The notes under the pieces were generated by a model. It was not told where the DNA came from and ran no database searches. It worked only from the letters and a program-made list of their open reading frames with translations. This document shows positions 9,972-22,149 of a stretch of DNA of 64,000 nucleotides, one piece after another. The position numbers and the translations under genes were made by a program. Origin of the DNA: Siphonodentalium dalli (taxonomy: Eukaryota > Mollusca > Scaphopoda > Gadilida > Siphonodentaliidae); contig CP136062.1 of assembly GCA_032622095.1 (NCBI GenBank), forward strand, positions 196,795,887-196,859,886, read 5' to 3'. Position 1 is the stretch's first letter, and the number at the start of each line of letters is the position of its first letter.

Positions 9972-10352
9972 AGCCTGATTATCGCGTGTCTGTCATTTGC
10001 AGAATGAGGTCCCCAGAGGGTGAATTTAGTGACACTATCCCACAGTGGGCTAGCATCACTATTCATTCTGCTTAGGCCTCATCTTCTCTGGAAAGTTTTT
10101 CTATTATCAAACTTTTATAGAAACTCCTTCACATAGATTCTATTTCTTTTTTAGTTTAGTTTCTCTATATGCCCAAATTGGCAGACGACACATTCCATAA
10201 TCGAGGTTCCCAACGGGTATACAACTATACATCACAATATTCATCATTTGGGAATTTAAATATGAGTCTATGTCTCCATGTGGGATAGCGTCACTAAATT
10301 CACCCTCTGGGGACCTCATTATGCAAATGACAGGCACACTAAACTCAGGCTT
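9972..10352. mobile_element. Paired-palindrome element, copy 2
   Basis: A left palindrome (9999-10071) and a degenerate right half (10285-10325), with the family core between them (GTTTCTCTATATGCCCAAAT, GGCAGACGACACATTCCATA). The outer ends GTGTCTGTCATTTGC and CAAATGACAGGCACACT are inverted. Confidence 0.65.
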
Positions 10353-11955
10353 GAATAGGATCTGGATTGGAATTCTAGAGAAGTAAATCTGATAAGATTA
10401 TTGTCAGCTTATAAAGAGACTGTGTTCATATATATGTATACATACATTTAAAAGGCCATTAAAATAAATACTTATGTTCCAAGGCAATTTTATATGGAAA
10501 ATTTTATGATTGAGGGAGCCGCTTTATTTTTTTCCAAGCAGCTCCATTAAAACCATTTATCCAGTGTGTATAACCAATATATATTAAAGCCACATGGCGA
10601 TTTGCGCTCCAAAATACACCTAATAATATTTCCCCCGAGATAAAAAAGGGAGAAAATCCAGATATACCTTTCTAAGAGGATTATATGTCAAAGAAAGATA
10701 CATTAAAGTCATAAAAAAAATGTCAAACAGAAAAGTCAGACCCTGAACAAACAGTGACATTTGTATTCATTGAGAAGTGGAATCGGAATAATGTGCGACT
10801 GTCTCGTAAATGTATATTGCGTGAACTTAACATGAAACTATTTTAATACATCACATACTACTTTCTCTTTGTTTTAATTATCAAATTTAGGTAGTACCAT
10901 AAACGTATCAAAGCAAAGACAGCTCTAGAGTTTCTTCCCATCGTCTGCAGGTGCAACTTTTACGCGACCGCTGATCTCAAATTTATCGAAATATATAAGA
11001 AACAAAACAAGTATTTTCAGCATTATATCAAAAATTTGTTCGGAAATCTTTTGAGTAGGTATGTTTTGAGATACCTCTTACTAAATTGTGTGTACATTAT
11101 TCTGAGGTTTGAATGAGCCATGTTCATTTAAAAAGAAATAACTCTCAATATATTTCATTGTGGAAAATAAAAGATTTACTTTTAAGCTCTTGGAAATCCT
11201 GAATCCTGTGTGAATTTGTACACAATATAGTTGATGAGGGAGGTGCCTGAGAACTTAGTATTTTTATTTATTTGGCCTTAGATATAATTATTCTTGCTTT
11301 GAAATAATAGTTAATATGCATTGGTGACTCCTGTACACTCTTTTCGGGGCTTGATCAAAATTCTATGTCATCGGAAAGATCATTCAGATTATATGCTGTA
11401 TGTGTGTCAATAGTTAATTTTACGATAAAGAACAATTTTGCTACTTGATCTATATTTTTTTATCATGAAGAAAGTTTCATCTGTGATATCCTGATTGGTT
11501 ATAACATTGATAATAAAAAGTTGTCTTGTCCTCTTGAAAATGTTATCAGTTGCCTTTTCATCAGGCTGATTAAGGCCCTTAGGCCAAAATCTTCTTACAG
11601 AGTGCTGTTATTATATCATATGATAACTATATAGATAGATGGTTGATACGGGTGTATGGGAGTCATTCATTAGAGGTCTCGCAAAATTGCAGTTTTCATC
11701 AGTGATGGTGATTGTGGGTAAATAACAGAAGCTCAGTGTCAAAAATGCCTTGCAACTCAGCATTTTTTCGCAAATTCAAAATCTGACATTGAATGGTGAG
11801 GCAGATGTCAATATATTTTGGCTAGCTGCTGGTGCATAGTGCCTTCAAAGTTGGATGCAAGTTTGTTCCTATAAGGCACCAGAATTCTCTAGTTGTATAA
11901 ACTGTCGGCCTAATAATGTATATACATTCCAATTAAGTTTTAGTAATAAACTCTT
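10353..11955. other. Intergenic, nothing recognised
   Basis: AT-rich sequence with no open frame of recognisable family and no obvious inverted repeat. Confidence 0.5.
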
Positions 11956-11958
11956 TAA

Positions 11959-12104
11959 ATATGGATGCAGCATTAAAGACCCTGTGCCAATACATTCTCT
12001 TGTATTTGCGAGGCGCCCTATGGGCTACTCATATATATAAGAGAATGCATTGGCACAGGGTTTTTGCAAAAAAAATCAGGAAGATTCAGTCATCAATGGG
12101 TTAA
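11959..12104. mobile_element. TTAA hairpin element, left-truncated
   Basis: The hairpin (CCAATACATTCTCTTGTATT with inverse ATATATAAGAGAATGCATTG) is followed by the family's right end, CAGTCATCAATGGGTTAA. Confidence 0.55.
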
Positions 12105-12237
12105 TTAAAATGTAAGTGTAGGTCTTTGTGCAACGTTACATTCAGTCAGTTCACACGCGTGTCCTGCCCCACAACGATTTGAAAAGCGACCTGAATAATA
12201 GTTTTAATTGGAGACTTATTGGATGATTATGTACTGC

Positions 12238-12508
12238 TTTGACCCTTTCATGATATGAGCTGTGCTGGTGCAGCATTAAAGACCATCTGCCAGTGAATTC
12301 TCTAATATATGTGAGTCTCCCATAGGGAGCCTTGCATATTATAAGATAATGAACTGGCTGACAAGATCAAGATAAATATTGTTAGGCTAATGCATTCTCC
12401 TATATATGCGAGGCACCCTATGGGGGACTCACATATATAAGAAAATGCATTGGCACAGGGTTTTCGCCAAAAAGTAAGGAAGCATGTGCAGTTATATAGC
12501 ATTTAACC
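12238..12508. mobile_element. TTAA hairpin element with two hairpins
   Basis: Left end GACCCTTTCATGATATGAGC. Two hairpins are separated by the family linker ACAAGATCAAGATAAATATTG. The right end has drifted to AGCATTTAACC. Confidence 0.6.
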
Positions 12509-12509
12509 A

Positions 12510-14380
12510 CACTGTTCTGGCAACACCTGTGATTTTGCAAAACCTCTCTATTTTGTATGATTCCCTTATGTTTTCAAAATCTAATCAGCTATTTGTTCAT
12601 GTTCAGATGCCGGCAATGTTATTTTGAAAACAGTAGTGACTAATTTGTTTGATGCAGCTGAAGAAACCTTTTTTCTCTGAGAATATGTATGTGCTGATTT
12701 GCATTGTTTATGGAATAATCATTATTTTCTGATTTCATTATACTGTATAAATGGGGCCTAATCACATAAAAATCTAGTGTTATATATGGACAGAACCACG
12801 CAGGAGTGTGAATGTTATTGCTCGAGTTTGTTGTGGTGAAATGTTACAAGAGCCACCAGGATCAAGTTGTAATTTGCAGCATAACAAACAAGTGTAATAA
12901 AGTTCACCCCTTCACACGCTTGTGGAGTTTATTATACACGAGCTGTCAATATTCTTTACTATCAAATAATTTTTTTTGTATGGTTTCGTGCTAATTGGTC
13001 ATCTACTTGACACAACATAATGTATTTTGGTGAAATTACCACAAAGACTGAAGTAGCGTAAACCACCAACAGATAGCAATAGGTGTGTGATAAAAGTTTG
13101 CGATATAAAGCACCAATGTTTATGCTGTGTAATCATGAGAAAATAAAAAAAAATGCATTTTGAAATTAGAAATATTGAATATTGGGAACTAAATGACACC
13201 ACATAACGCTGTGACAAATATTCCTGTGGTAAATGTCCACTTCTGTCTTGGCTTCTTGACTAAATAATGTACAAATCCAGTTTAACTCAATGGCATTAAA
13301 TATATCACCAGGACAATTTGGTTTTGACATTCCTATACAATGTACTACCATGCTAAAAATTAATTAATTTGAGCAGACTTTATAACACAACACCTCTATC
13401 ATTGCTGATTTCAAACAAAATATAAATTATGCAGTTTATAGACTGTTCTCTCAAAAAAGTTTAGACCATTCCAGGCAAAGAACACCAATCACCTAAAGAC
13501 AATGGTAGAGGGGGGGGAGAGTTAAAATTATTAACAGCTGGAAATTTCATAACTGATACATTAGTTTGAAACTCCGTAAAGGTAGATAATTTGTCTCATA
13601 GTTTTTACAGCCAGTAATTGGTGGTTAATTTGTTCAGAACAATAGTCATATATTTTACAATGTTTGGTTGAAGTTCTGAAATGCTTGTGGAGATATTCCA
13701 ACCTTAGCAGGTGTCAGTTTGAAAATTTCCAATAGCTGGAAAGCTTGAGGTACCAGAAATGTTCAGAAGGAAACCACCCCTCCAGCTGAGACCCTCTGGT
13801 CACATCCCTGAGTGGAGGTTGACAGTTGTTGATTTAGATTTCCTGATTAATAAAAGTTCTCCTTTATTTTCTTCAGCTGCCTCAGATCTTTGCTTTATAT
13901 TATTATATCCAATGTATAATCATTATATTACTTTCCTAACTAAATAAAACTGCTCAGTACTTAAAATTATGTGCCATGTTTTTAGAGTGTTTGTAGTGTC
14001 ATTAGCATTGTTGTATAATTGTTGAAAAGTATATTTTATTTTATTATCATGTTTGAATAGCTTGCAGACAATTATATTCCAAAAGTTTTTATCTAATTTT
14101 GTTCAAAGCACAAATGCTAAATCTCCCATGGAATATAATTGGTCATATGCTAGTGGCTATAACATTACTGTGCATGGGCCTTCATTCCTTTGCAAAATCC
14201 ATCATTTTTATTTTCAACTGGAGGCCATTCTGACCCTGTATACTGACCACATATCTCTCCAGGGTTTGAGTCAGAATTCGCAGCCTGTGTTCAGATTTAT
14301 ACGAATTTAAGGCCTAGACATGTTTTGCCTAAAATTCCTGATATTTCAAAATGGATTTTCTCTAAATCTGCATGGAATGA
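12510..14380. other. Intergenic, nothing recognised
   Basis: No supported gene or repeat. Open frames are short, AT-rich and lack family features. Confidence 0.45.
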
Positions 14381-14382
14381 TA

Positions 14383-15292
14383 TAAAATGATTTATTAGCT
14401 CATTCCATAGTTTTCGGCCATAGGTCTTCGTCAATGGAAAACGATTAACACAGTAAAGTCTACATGTTGCTCTGACATCAACTCATTCGTAAATGCCAGA
14501 TGATGCTTGTTTACCCGACGTCATGCACATTAGTGACCGATTTCATTTCGCGCCAATGTTGTTGATATTAGTGTTAAATCCAACACTGTAGCACATTCCT
14601 AGCCGGCATTTGCAACCATTCTCTTTTATAAATCTGAATTAGCGACTGCCACTAGCATACTCCAACACAGCTACCTCCATATCCAGAAGTGAATGTCCAT
14701 TTGTATTGAAATGGTCATACACCGGCTTATCTGGGTGCATCCGAACGTCTCGCATATGTTCTGTAACTCTATCTTTCAGTTGCCGTGATGTTTCTCCCAC
14801 ATACACCGTACACGAACATTTGTCACAAATTAGGGCATATACGACGTTCCTACAATCACATTTAGCATTATGTGCCACTTTGTACTCATTAAAAATAAAG
14901 TCCGTCGATTTGATGGGATCCGTGATTATTATCTTGCACACTTCACATTCATCTGCGCACAGGTTATTTGGAGTACGGACGGCTTTTAGCTGTCTTCCTG
15001 TGTACCAATATATCGCCCAAGTTGTTGACTCTCCGATATGATATTAAAGGGGGAGAATCAAAGACTTTCTTCATCCTAGCCGATTCGTGTAATGCTCCCA
15101 TATACTTCGTTATAATTGGCCCGTCTGATGGTCCTTTTGAGAATGTTGTTACTAAGGAACGTCCATTATTCATCTGGCATTTTCGAATGAGTTGATGTCA
15201 GAGCAACATGTAGACTTTACTGTGTTAATCGTTTTCCACTTACAAAGGCCTATGGCCGAAAGCTATGGTATGAGCTAATAAATAATTTTATA
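14383..15292 (-). mobile_element. Penelope-like element fragment between inverted repeats
   Basis: Inverted repeats of about 105 bp (14383-14489 and 15184-15292) share CGATTAACACAGTAAAGTCT and ACATGTTGCTCTGACATCAA. Between them, on the minus strand, lies the C-terminal end of a Penelope-like polyprotein (see 14639-15173). The reverse transcriptase proper is missing, so the element is truncated. Confidence 0.7.
14639..15173 (-). pseudogene. Penelope-like polyprotein C-terminus with GIY-YIG endonuclease
   Basis: 15173-14964 encodes SPPLISYRRVNNLGDILVHR, the conserved linker after the reverse transcriptase of Penelope-like elements. After a frameshift near 14970-14990, 14941-14639 encodes CDCRNVVYALICDKCSC and then VYVGETSRQLKDRVTEH. 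The latter is a GIY-YIG nuclease core with the two tyrosine segments (VYA, VYVG), the Arg of KDR, the following His and the family's extra cysteines. The nuclease nicks DNA to prime reverse transcription. The frameshift and missing upstream domains make this copy dead. Confidence 0.8.
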
Positions 15293-15299
15293 TCAATGA

Positions 15300-16350
15300 C
15301 GATTGGTCCCTTTATCTGGACTGTACATATACTGCCTGGAATGGTTTCTTTGAAATTTGGTGCACATGAATAAAATTACACAGAATTTAAGGAACATCAA
15401 TAATTTGGAAACAATTAGCCCACTTTCTATACTCTGACATGATAAATCACAATTGTGATATGAGAAATCACAACATTCACAATTGTGATAGATCAAGAAA
15501 AAATTGGAATTGAAAATGTCTTGCCTGGATTTATGCAAAACACGTGTCTTGGCATTTATAATGTAGATTTACAGAAGTGGAGCGATGGAATTGTTAACCG
15601 ATCTTTGTGACCAATCAAGATCTTCCATAGTATGGTGGGAAGCTCCACTTTGTGCATGTATTACGATAAATTGATCAATTATATAATCGATCACATGCAA
15701 TTGTCCTTCCGTCCATGCATATATCTGTCACTGGTTGTTTGATCTCGTCCTTTGTTTATTAAATTTGGTATGAATGTTCGCCATCCAGAGTGCTTTCAAA
15801 AGAGTGCTCAATAATGTTAACATTTTCAGTTATATTTCGGTGTAAGTATGTTTTCTCCATCTGCTGGAGTATCTCAGCCATGGGTGTCTCAATTCAATTT
15901 GGTATGGGTGTTCAACAGCACAAAGGTTTCAATGAAGTGTTATGTTTTTAGAGTTATTCTCCTTTGTTTAAAATAGGTGCTAGTTTGGCACCGTATTAAG
16001 GGTATGCTAGCCAGCACCTTTGGTGCAACCTCTTTTGCACGATTTCTACATATTAATTGCATGACTTGTTATTTGCCTGTATAACTGTTATATCTTTTCT
16101 CAAATTAGTGCTATTTTTCTCATATTTGTGTTCGTTGTATTCTGAGGCAGTAGATGCATTTCGCATAATGAACTACAGACATCACTAGAATTTGTTTTCT
16201 TTCAGTTGTCCATATCCATACTTACAATTACAGTTTTGGGTTTTCAACAAAATTCAAATATACATCATATAATAATAAGTTTGATATTGTTTTTCTGGTC
16301 ATCCATGCGGGAGTCGACTGTCTTTATAAACTCTTAGTAGCAATAAAATA
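15300..16350. other. Intergenic, nothing recognised
   Basis: AT-rich, with only short unsupported open frames. Confidence 0.45.
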
Positions 16351-16783
16351 TTTTGTCTTCTTAAAGGTTCATAATCCGATTAGGTGGTCCTCGTATCATC
16401 AGATTCCAACAGCAACATTTCTTCAAGGCACTTTAGTTATCAGATTCGAATAATGCTAACCATTGTGAACTATGGTATAAAATTTCCCAAAACGTGTTAT
16501 TTATCAACATTTTGTTCCAAGAGATTTGGCCGGTTTGTCAAATATCTTAACACCCAAAGCCACTTGATTTAGAGTTATCCATCTTCATCCGAGACCATTG
16601 GCTTCACAAATATTTGCCAGGCTGCCAAAAATTACATATATCGGGGAAATAAGAAATTTCAAAAACTTTCATGTGTGGGTTCGACTCAAATCAAATATTG
16701 TTTACCCCCAAAGAAATAGTAATATTTGTACATTTATTCAGATTATGTACCTTTAAAATGAGAGAATCTTGTGAAACAAAGCA

Positions 16784-17245
16784 TTAAAGGTACTTAATCC
16801 GATTAAGCACCCCTAAATTACTATTTCTTTGGCTTCGGGGATAAAAAAAAATTGATTCGAGTCGAGGAACCTACCTATCAACGCTCAGTGATCAGATATC
16901 AATGTTTGAAGTTTTGTTATTTCTATTGTTTCTGGCTCAGACACACGCCATCAAAAGGATGGTCTGTCAAAATTGAATTATTAATACACTTGATTTTAGA
17001 GTTATCCATCTTCTTCTGTTTGAATAAGTGTTTCTGTGGAAATTATTAGTACATATCTCGAGAAAATTACAAACTTAGGGGCAATTATTAGTACACATCT
17101 CGAGAAAATTACAAACTTCAAAAATCAATATCTAATAACTCTGAGCTTTGGTGGATGGGTTCCTCGACTCAAATCAAATATTTTGTACCCCTGAAGCCAA
17201 AGAAATAGTAATTTAGGGGTGCTTAATCGGATTGAGTACCTTTAA
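16784..17245. mobile_element. Inverted-repeat element (CGATTAAGCACCCCTAAATT ends)
   Basis: The left arm from TTAAAGGTACTTAATCCGAT to about 16875 is inverted at 17160-17245 (GGTGCTTAATCGGATTGAGT). The core holds a roughly 40-bp direct duplication (ATTATTAGTACATATCTCGA at 17043, again at 17083). Diverged arms also occur near 16360 and 16675, so an older relative may underlie 16360-16790. Confidence 0.6.
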
Positions 17246-17708
17246 GGTCATAATAATTATGTTATCAGGTCATATCGTAAGTACAAAATATTCAAGACCA
17301 ACAGAACCATATTATCTTACTGCGAGTGGAAATAGTTTTGAACAGTATTTTCTCACAAACGGACTTGTAGTCATCAAATTTGCCAAAACATGTTTGGTCC
17401 AGCAGTGGTAGTTCATTATGCGAAAGTTGTCTTTTGTGGGACAATCACCCAAGATTGTTATTCAGATGCAAAGTATGCTTTTCACATTGTTGCTTATTTC
17501 GGTAAATAATAGGAATGTTAATTTGTTACCAGTACCATTTGATGTAAGTGCTAATGACCCCAATATTTAGCAAATAAAACTTTAATGAGCATTATATAAA
17601 CTTGATCCGAACCAGACCTGTTAAGTTTTGAAAATGTCAATCTGGGATATTTATGCCCAAATATGTTCATGTTCCAAAAATAATTTTTATGATGAATATT
17701 ATATAGTT

Positions 17709-19139
17709 TTTAGCTCAACTTTACTTTGTAAAGTTTGAGCTATTGCCATGACTTTGTCGTCCGTGTGTGCGTGATTCGTCAACAATACAGGTTACAGGTC
17801 GTACCTTTGGTCGGATCATTATGAAATTTGTCATAGCTGTTGACATCAACATTTAGACCGGAACGATTCATTTTGGGGTCCTTCGGAAAAAAACATGGCC
17901 TCCAGCAGCCATCTTGGATTTCAAAATTCAATCCATTAGCACGGGCTACAGGTCTTACTGTTCGTCTGATCATCGTGGATGATAATATTGACATGTAGAT
18001 GGGAACGAGTAATTTTGGGGTCATTCGGCCAAAAAACATGGCCGCCGGCAGCCATCTTAGATTTTACTCTTTTGCATGACTAAATCCTTTAGCACGGGCT
18101 ACAGGTCGTAACTTTGGTCAGATCATGAAATTTGTCATGGTTGTTAACAATGACATGTAGATGGGAAACGAGTCATTTTGGTGTCATTCGGACAAAAAAT
18201 ATGGCCGCCAGCAACTATCTTGGAATTTACTCTTTGTATGACTAAATCCTTTAGCATGGGCTACAGGTCGTACCTTTAGTCTGATCATCATAACATTTGG
18301 CATGGCTGTTGAAATTGGAATGTAGATGGGGACGAGTCATTTTGCGGCCATCTTGGATTTCAAATTCAACCCATTAGCATGGGCTACAGGTCGTACTGTT
18401 CATCATGAAATTTGTCATGGATGTTAATATTGACATGTAGATTGGAACGAGTAATTTTGGGGTCATTCATCCAAAAAACATGGCCACCGGCAGCTATCTT
18501 GGATTTTACTCTTTGCATGACTAAATCCTTTGGCACAGGCTACAGGTCGTACCTTTGGTTGGATCATCATAAAATTTGTCATTGGATGTTAACAGTGTCA
18601 TGTAGATGGGAACGAGTCATTTTGGGGTCACTCGGACAAAAAACATGGCCGCCAGCAGCCATCTTGGATTTTACTCTTTGTGTGACAATCCTTTAGCACG
18701 GGCTACAGATCATATCTTTAGACTGATCAACATGAAATTTGTCATGGTTGTTGAAATTGGAATGTAAATGAGGGCTCCAGGTCATACCTTTGGTCGGATC
18801 ATTATGAAATTTGTCATGACTTTTGACATTGACATGTAGATGGGAACGAGTTATATTGGGGTTATTCGGCAATAAAACATGGCTGCCAGTGGCCATCTTG
18901 GATTTTACTCTTTGCATGACTAAAGCTATCAAATGGTTTTGAATTTTATTGGAAAACATAGCCGCCAGCAACCATCTTAGATTTTACTTACTGGTATATA
19001 TATATATCTCTTCATGTTGATAAACTAGTATTAGAGATTCAACTTTCCACATTCCTAAACGCTCCATTGACTCACACATTAAAATTATTCCCTTTCCAAG
19101 TTGCGCTACAGTGTCATTGGCACTTTCATTTTTAGTTTC
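17709..19139 (-). mobile_element. Element with internal ~150-bp tandem repeats and hairpin ends, copy 1
   Basis: One end is the hairpin TAGCTCAACTTTAC ... GTAAAGTTTGAGCTA (17711-17745). The other is CTACAGTGTCATTGGCACTT followed by TCATTTT. Between them are about eight units of roughly 150 bp with landmarks GCTACAGGTCGTACC, GACATGTAGATGGGAACGAG and CAGCAGCCATCTTGGATTT. It is in the opposite orientation to the larger relative at 27785-30745. No protein is encoded. Hairpin ends, T-rich flanks and no clear target duplication resemble Helitron/Helentron-type nonautonomous elements; this is inference. Confidence 0.6.
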
Positions 19140-19166
19140 TATTTGTGTTTATTTTATAAATATATA

Positions 19167-19380
19167 CAGTAATGCCCTAAGTAATCGACTCCTTAAACAC
19201 AGGAGAATTATGGGTAACTTTTCAGGATTTAGTCGGAAATATGGCTTGTTGCCATTCATCGGAAAGGTCTCCCTGAGAGCTTTCCGATGAATGGCAACAA
19301 GCCATATTTCCGACTAAATCCTGAAAAGTTACCCATAATTCTGCTGTGGTTAAAGGAGTCGATTAATTAGGGCATTACTG
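19167..19380. mobile_element. 214-bp near-perfect hairpin element with TA flanks
   Basis: The left arm starts CAGTAATGCCCTAAGTAATC and the right arm ends GATTAATTAGGGCATTACTG. The arms pair almost completely around a centre near 19270 (GGTCTCCCTGAGAG). TA flanks both ends, as expected for a Tc/mariner-type nonautonomous element. A half copy lies at 55637-55749. Confidence 0.8.
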
Positions 19381-19846
19381 TACCCGGTAGACCTAAATAA
19401 AATGATTGTCCTGTTGGTAGTTGTAATAGAGCTGCTGTGAGTGGGCGATACCACCATTTATTGAAGAGAAAGAAGCAGACACTTCGTATAAACTATGTAA
19501 AAATTCTCAGAATTCCACCGGATACAGCCAGATAAGCACGAAACCGAAAGTGGACACATTCCGGTCGTAATGCATACCAGTGTGACTAATCCGTTACTAA
19601 GAAATTTGCATCAATGGGGCCTTACAATACAGCTGCAAACTTGTGATTAGACATATTGTATACTGTAACAACACACCTTTATAGGTGTGGCTTCACCAGA
19701 GTGTGAAAATCAATTAATATAAGTCTTCAGAGGGAACATCAAAGTTACCGATGGTACATTCTGTGAATGTCATCAATGTGTGGGTATTTATGGTACAGAA
19801 ATAAGGAAGTCACTGTCATTTGGGGAATTCCCGCAAATGCACGAAT

Positions 19847-20715
19847 TTAACACGTTCACTGCCACTACGAGTTAACTCGTAGTAAACGGTTTCATGGGGA
19901 CTGCTACTATGAGTTAACTCGTATTAATGTTCATACCACATAACTAATAACACAAACCGTAAGCAATGCTGGTGTATGCGCCAATACATGCCCAACGATC
20001 CCATTGATCGATTTTATATGTATAATTACGATGGCTTGAGATACAACTATTCCCACAGCCCGAACAAGGGGTGGGGTCCAGATAGAAATCTTGGTAGGAT
20101 ACTTCAATTGACCAGGACCTCTTCTGTACGTCACTGAACCATGATATACATGTGCAACTAGACCATTCCCGGACACATTGTGTATATACACAATTTTTGT
20201 CGATCAAATCCGGGTCAAATGAAAGATGAAACGTGTTATAAAGCTCCTACGAGATAACTCGTAGTCGGCACCTGGGATGAAACTCACCAGTGGTCATCGC
20301 TGGTGCCAGCTACGAGATATCTCGTAGGTAAATACATATGTTTTTTGACGTTTTATTCGAAGTAGCCTGTACCCATTATCATATCTAAATTCATTTACCA
20401 TGTCTTACATACAATATGCTTGTAAATGTATAGCACTCTTCGTCATCTAGAGACACTGACAACGTAATTGTATATACCTACGAGATAACTCATAGATGGC
20501 ATCAGGGATGAAACACTAATAAATTCCGTCCCAGGTGACGACTATGAGTTATCTCGTAGTAGTCTTATAACATGTTTCAGCATCATATGACCCGATATTG
20601 GTCGAACCATTACCCATACATATGTAAAATATCATCTACTATCGGCAAAACATCAAATCCCATGTTGGCATACGGGATGAAATTACCCATTGGTTTTCGG
20701 CAGTGAACGTGTTAA
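19847..20715. mobile_element. TTAA-flanked element carrying six 16-bp palindromes
   Basis: The ends TTAACACGTTCACTGCC and GGCAGTGAACGTGTTAA are perfect inverted repeats. Inside are six palindromes of the form TACGAGWTAWCTCGTA (some with one drifted base) at 19866, 19908, 20248, 20311, 20479 and 20543. No transposase. TTAA ends suggest piggyBac-type mobilisation. Confidence 0.75.
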
Positions 20716-20918
20716 AAAATAAAAAAAACTTCGTTTTGGGATTTTCAAATTATATGCGGGGTTTTGATGAATCCGAGAGAAATCGGGGGGGTGTTTGCGG
20801 AGGCAATCCAGGAGTCTCACGGACAATCTGTGAAACTTAACAGCTCTGATCCGAACATACCTATTTCCGGATTAAAATTTCCTGCTCATACACAACCATT
20901 TCATCTGTAAACTCAGTA

Positions 20919-21485
20919 AAAATGAAAGTGTCAATGACACTGTAGCTCAACTTGGAGAGGGGATAATTTCAAGTTTTCCAGTCAATGGAGCGATGAGTAA
21001 AGCGAAAAGTTGAAATGTCTAAGTAATACTGGATGTCAACACGAGATATATTATAAATTGAAATCCAGGATGGCCACCATGTTTTTCAACAAAATTCAGA
21101 AGAATTTTATGGCTCCATTCTAGTGGTCACCCCTAAGTTCTATATGAAGTCTGGTGATGATCAGATATCGGATGTCATCTGTAGAGAGTGCTAAAAGATT
21201 CAGTCATGTAAAGAGTAAAATCCAAGATTTTTCAATGAAATTCATGGCAAATGGATTAATCACATGAAAATAAAGTGTGGTTGGAATCAGGGTCCGGGTC
21301 CCATAAATTTTGAGTTATGGCCCCTTTCAACTGGAAATTTGTCAATTATTTTGGTTTCTGGATGGCAGCTATAGCTATAATAACTATCATTCTTGGATTC
21401 CAACATTAAATAAAAGGTCGGCCGACCGACCACAATGTCCCCCGACAACATGGCAAGTCGATGCAGCTTTGTTAAAGAAATAACA
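20919..21485 (+). mobile_element. Tandem-repeat-bearing element, short copy
   Basis: Begins with the family end AATGAAAGTGTCAATGACAC and CTGTAGCTCAACTTGGAG. It then has about two diverged units (CCAGGATGGCCACCATGTTT, GTAAAGAGTAAAATCCAAG) and ends near CAAGTCGATGCAGCTTTG. Confidence 0.5.
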
Positions 21486-21489
21486 AAAA

Positions 21490-22145
21490 ATGTTGAAATG
21501 TTCTAAGTAGAAAGGGTTAATAATTCCATAAAAAAAATAATTTTTTAATCAAAAACTGTAGGAGGAGTTTATTACACCAAATTTTAAAGTCGAAAGGCCC
21601 ATAACTCTGGGAAAAATCATTGGATCAAACTCAAATTCGAACTTGACCTGTATTTTCACTATTTTGATATGAATGACCCACAAAAAAACATAATTTCCAA
21701 TTAAACAATCCAAACTTGAGTTATCATCCGGAAACCAAAGAAAAAACAAGAAAATTGAATTTTTTTAAGTCGAAAAAAGTCCATAACTCTAGGAAAAATC
21801 ATTGAATCAAACTCAAATTCGAATTCAACCTGTATCTTGATTTGACTGATCCACATAAAAAACGGTATTTGCAATTAAAGGATCCAACCTTGAGATATCA
21901 TCCGGAAACCGAAAAAGTGAGAAATTTTCCAAGTAAAAAAACAGTTGAAATCAAAAACCCCCCGAAAATATGGAAAAAATTATATTTTTTATTAGCTATA
22001 TAGATGTTGCAAATCACCAACATGTTAGGAACAATATCCCAGAGTTTCAAATCTCTACGTTTAAAACTGTAGGAGGAGTTGATTACACCATGAAGGTACC
22101 CAATCTCGGACGCACGGACGGACGGACGAGGGTCATTTCTATAGT
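21490..22145 (-). repeat. GGCCATAACTCTGG-type repeat
   Basis: Repeated blocks contain AAAGGCCCATAACTCTGG and AAAATCATTGGATCAAACTC (also 21780 onward), ending GGACGCACGGACGGACG. Related blocks occur at 36235-36850 and 40440-40960. No coding function is supported. Confidence 0.5.
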
Positions 22146-22149
22146 CCTC

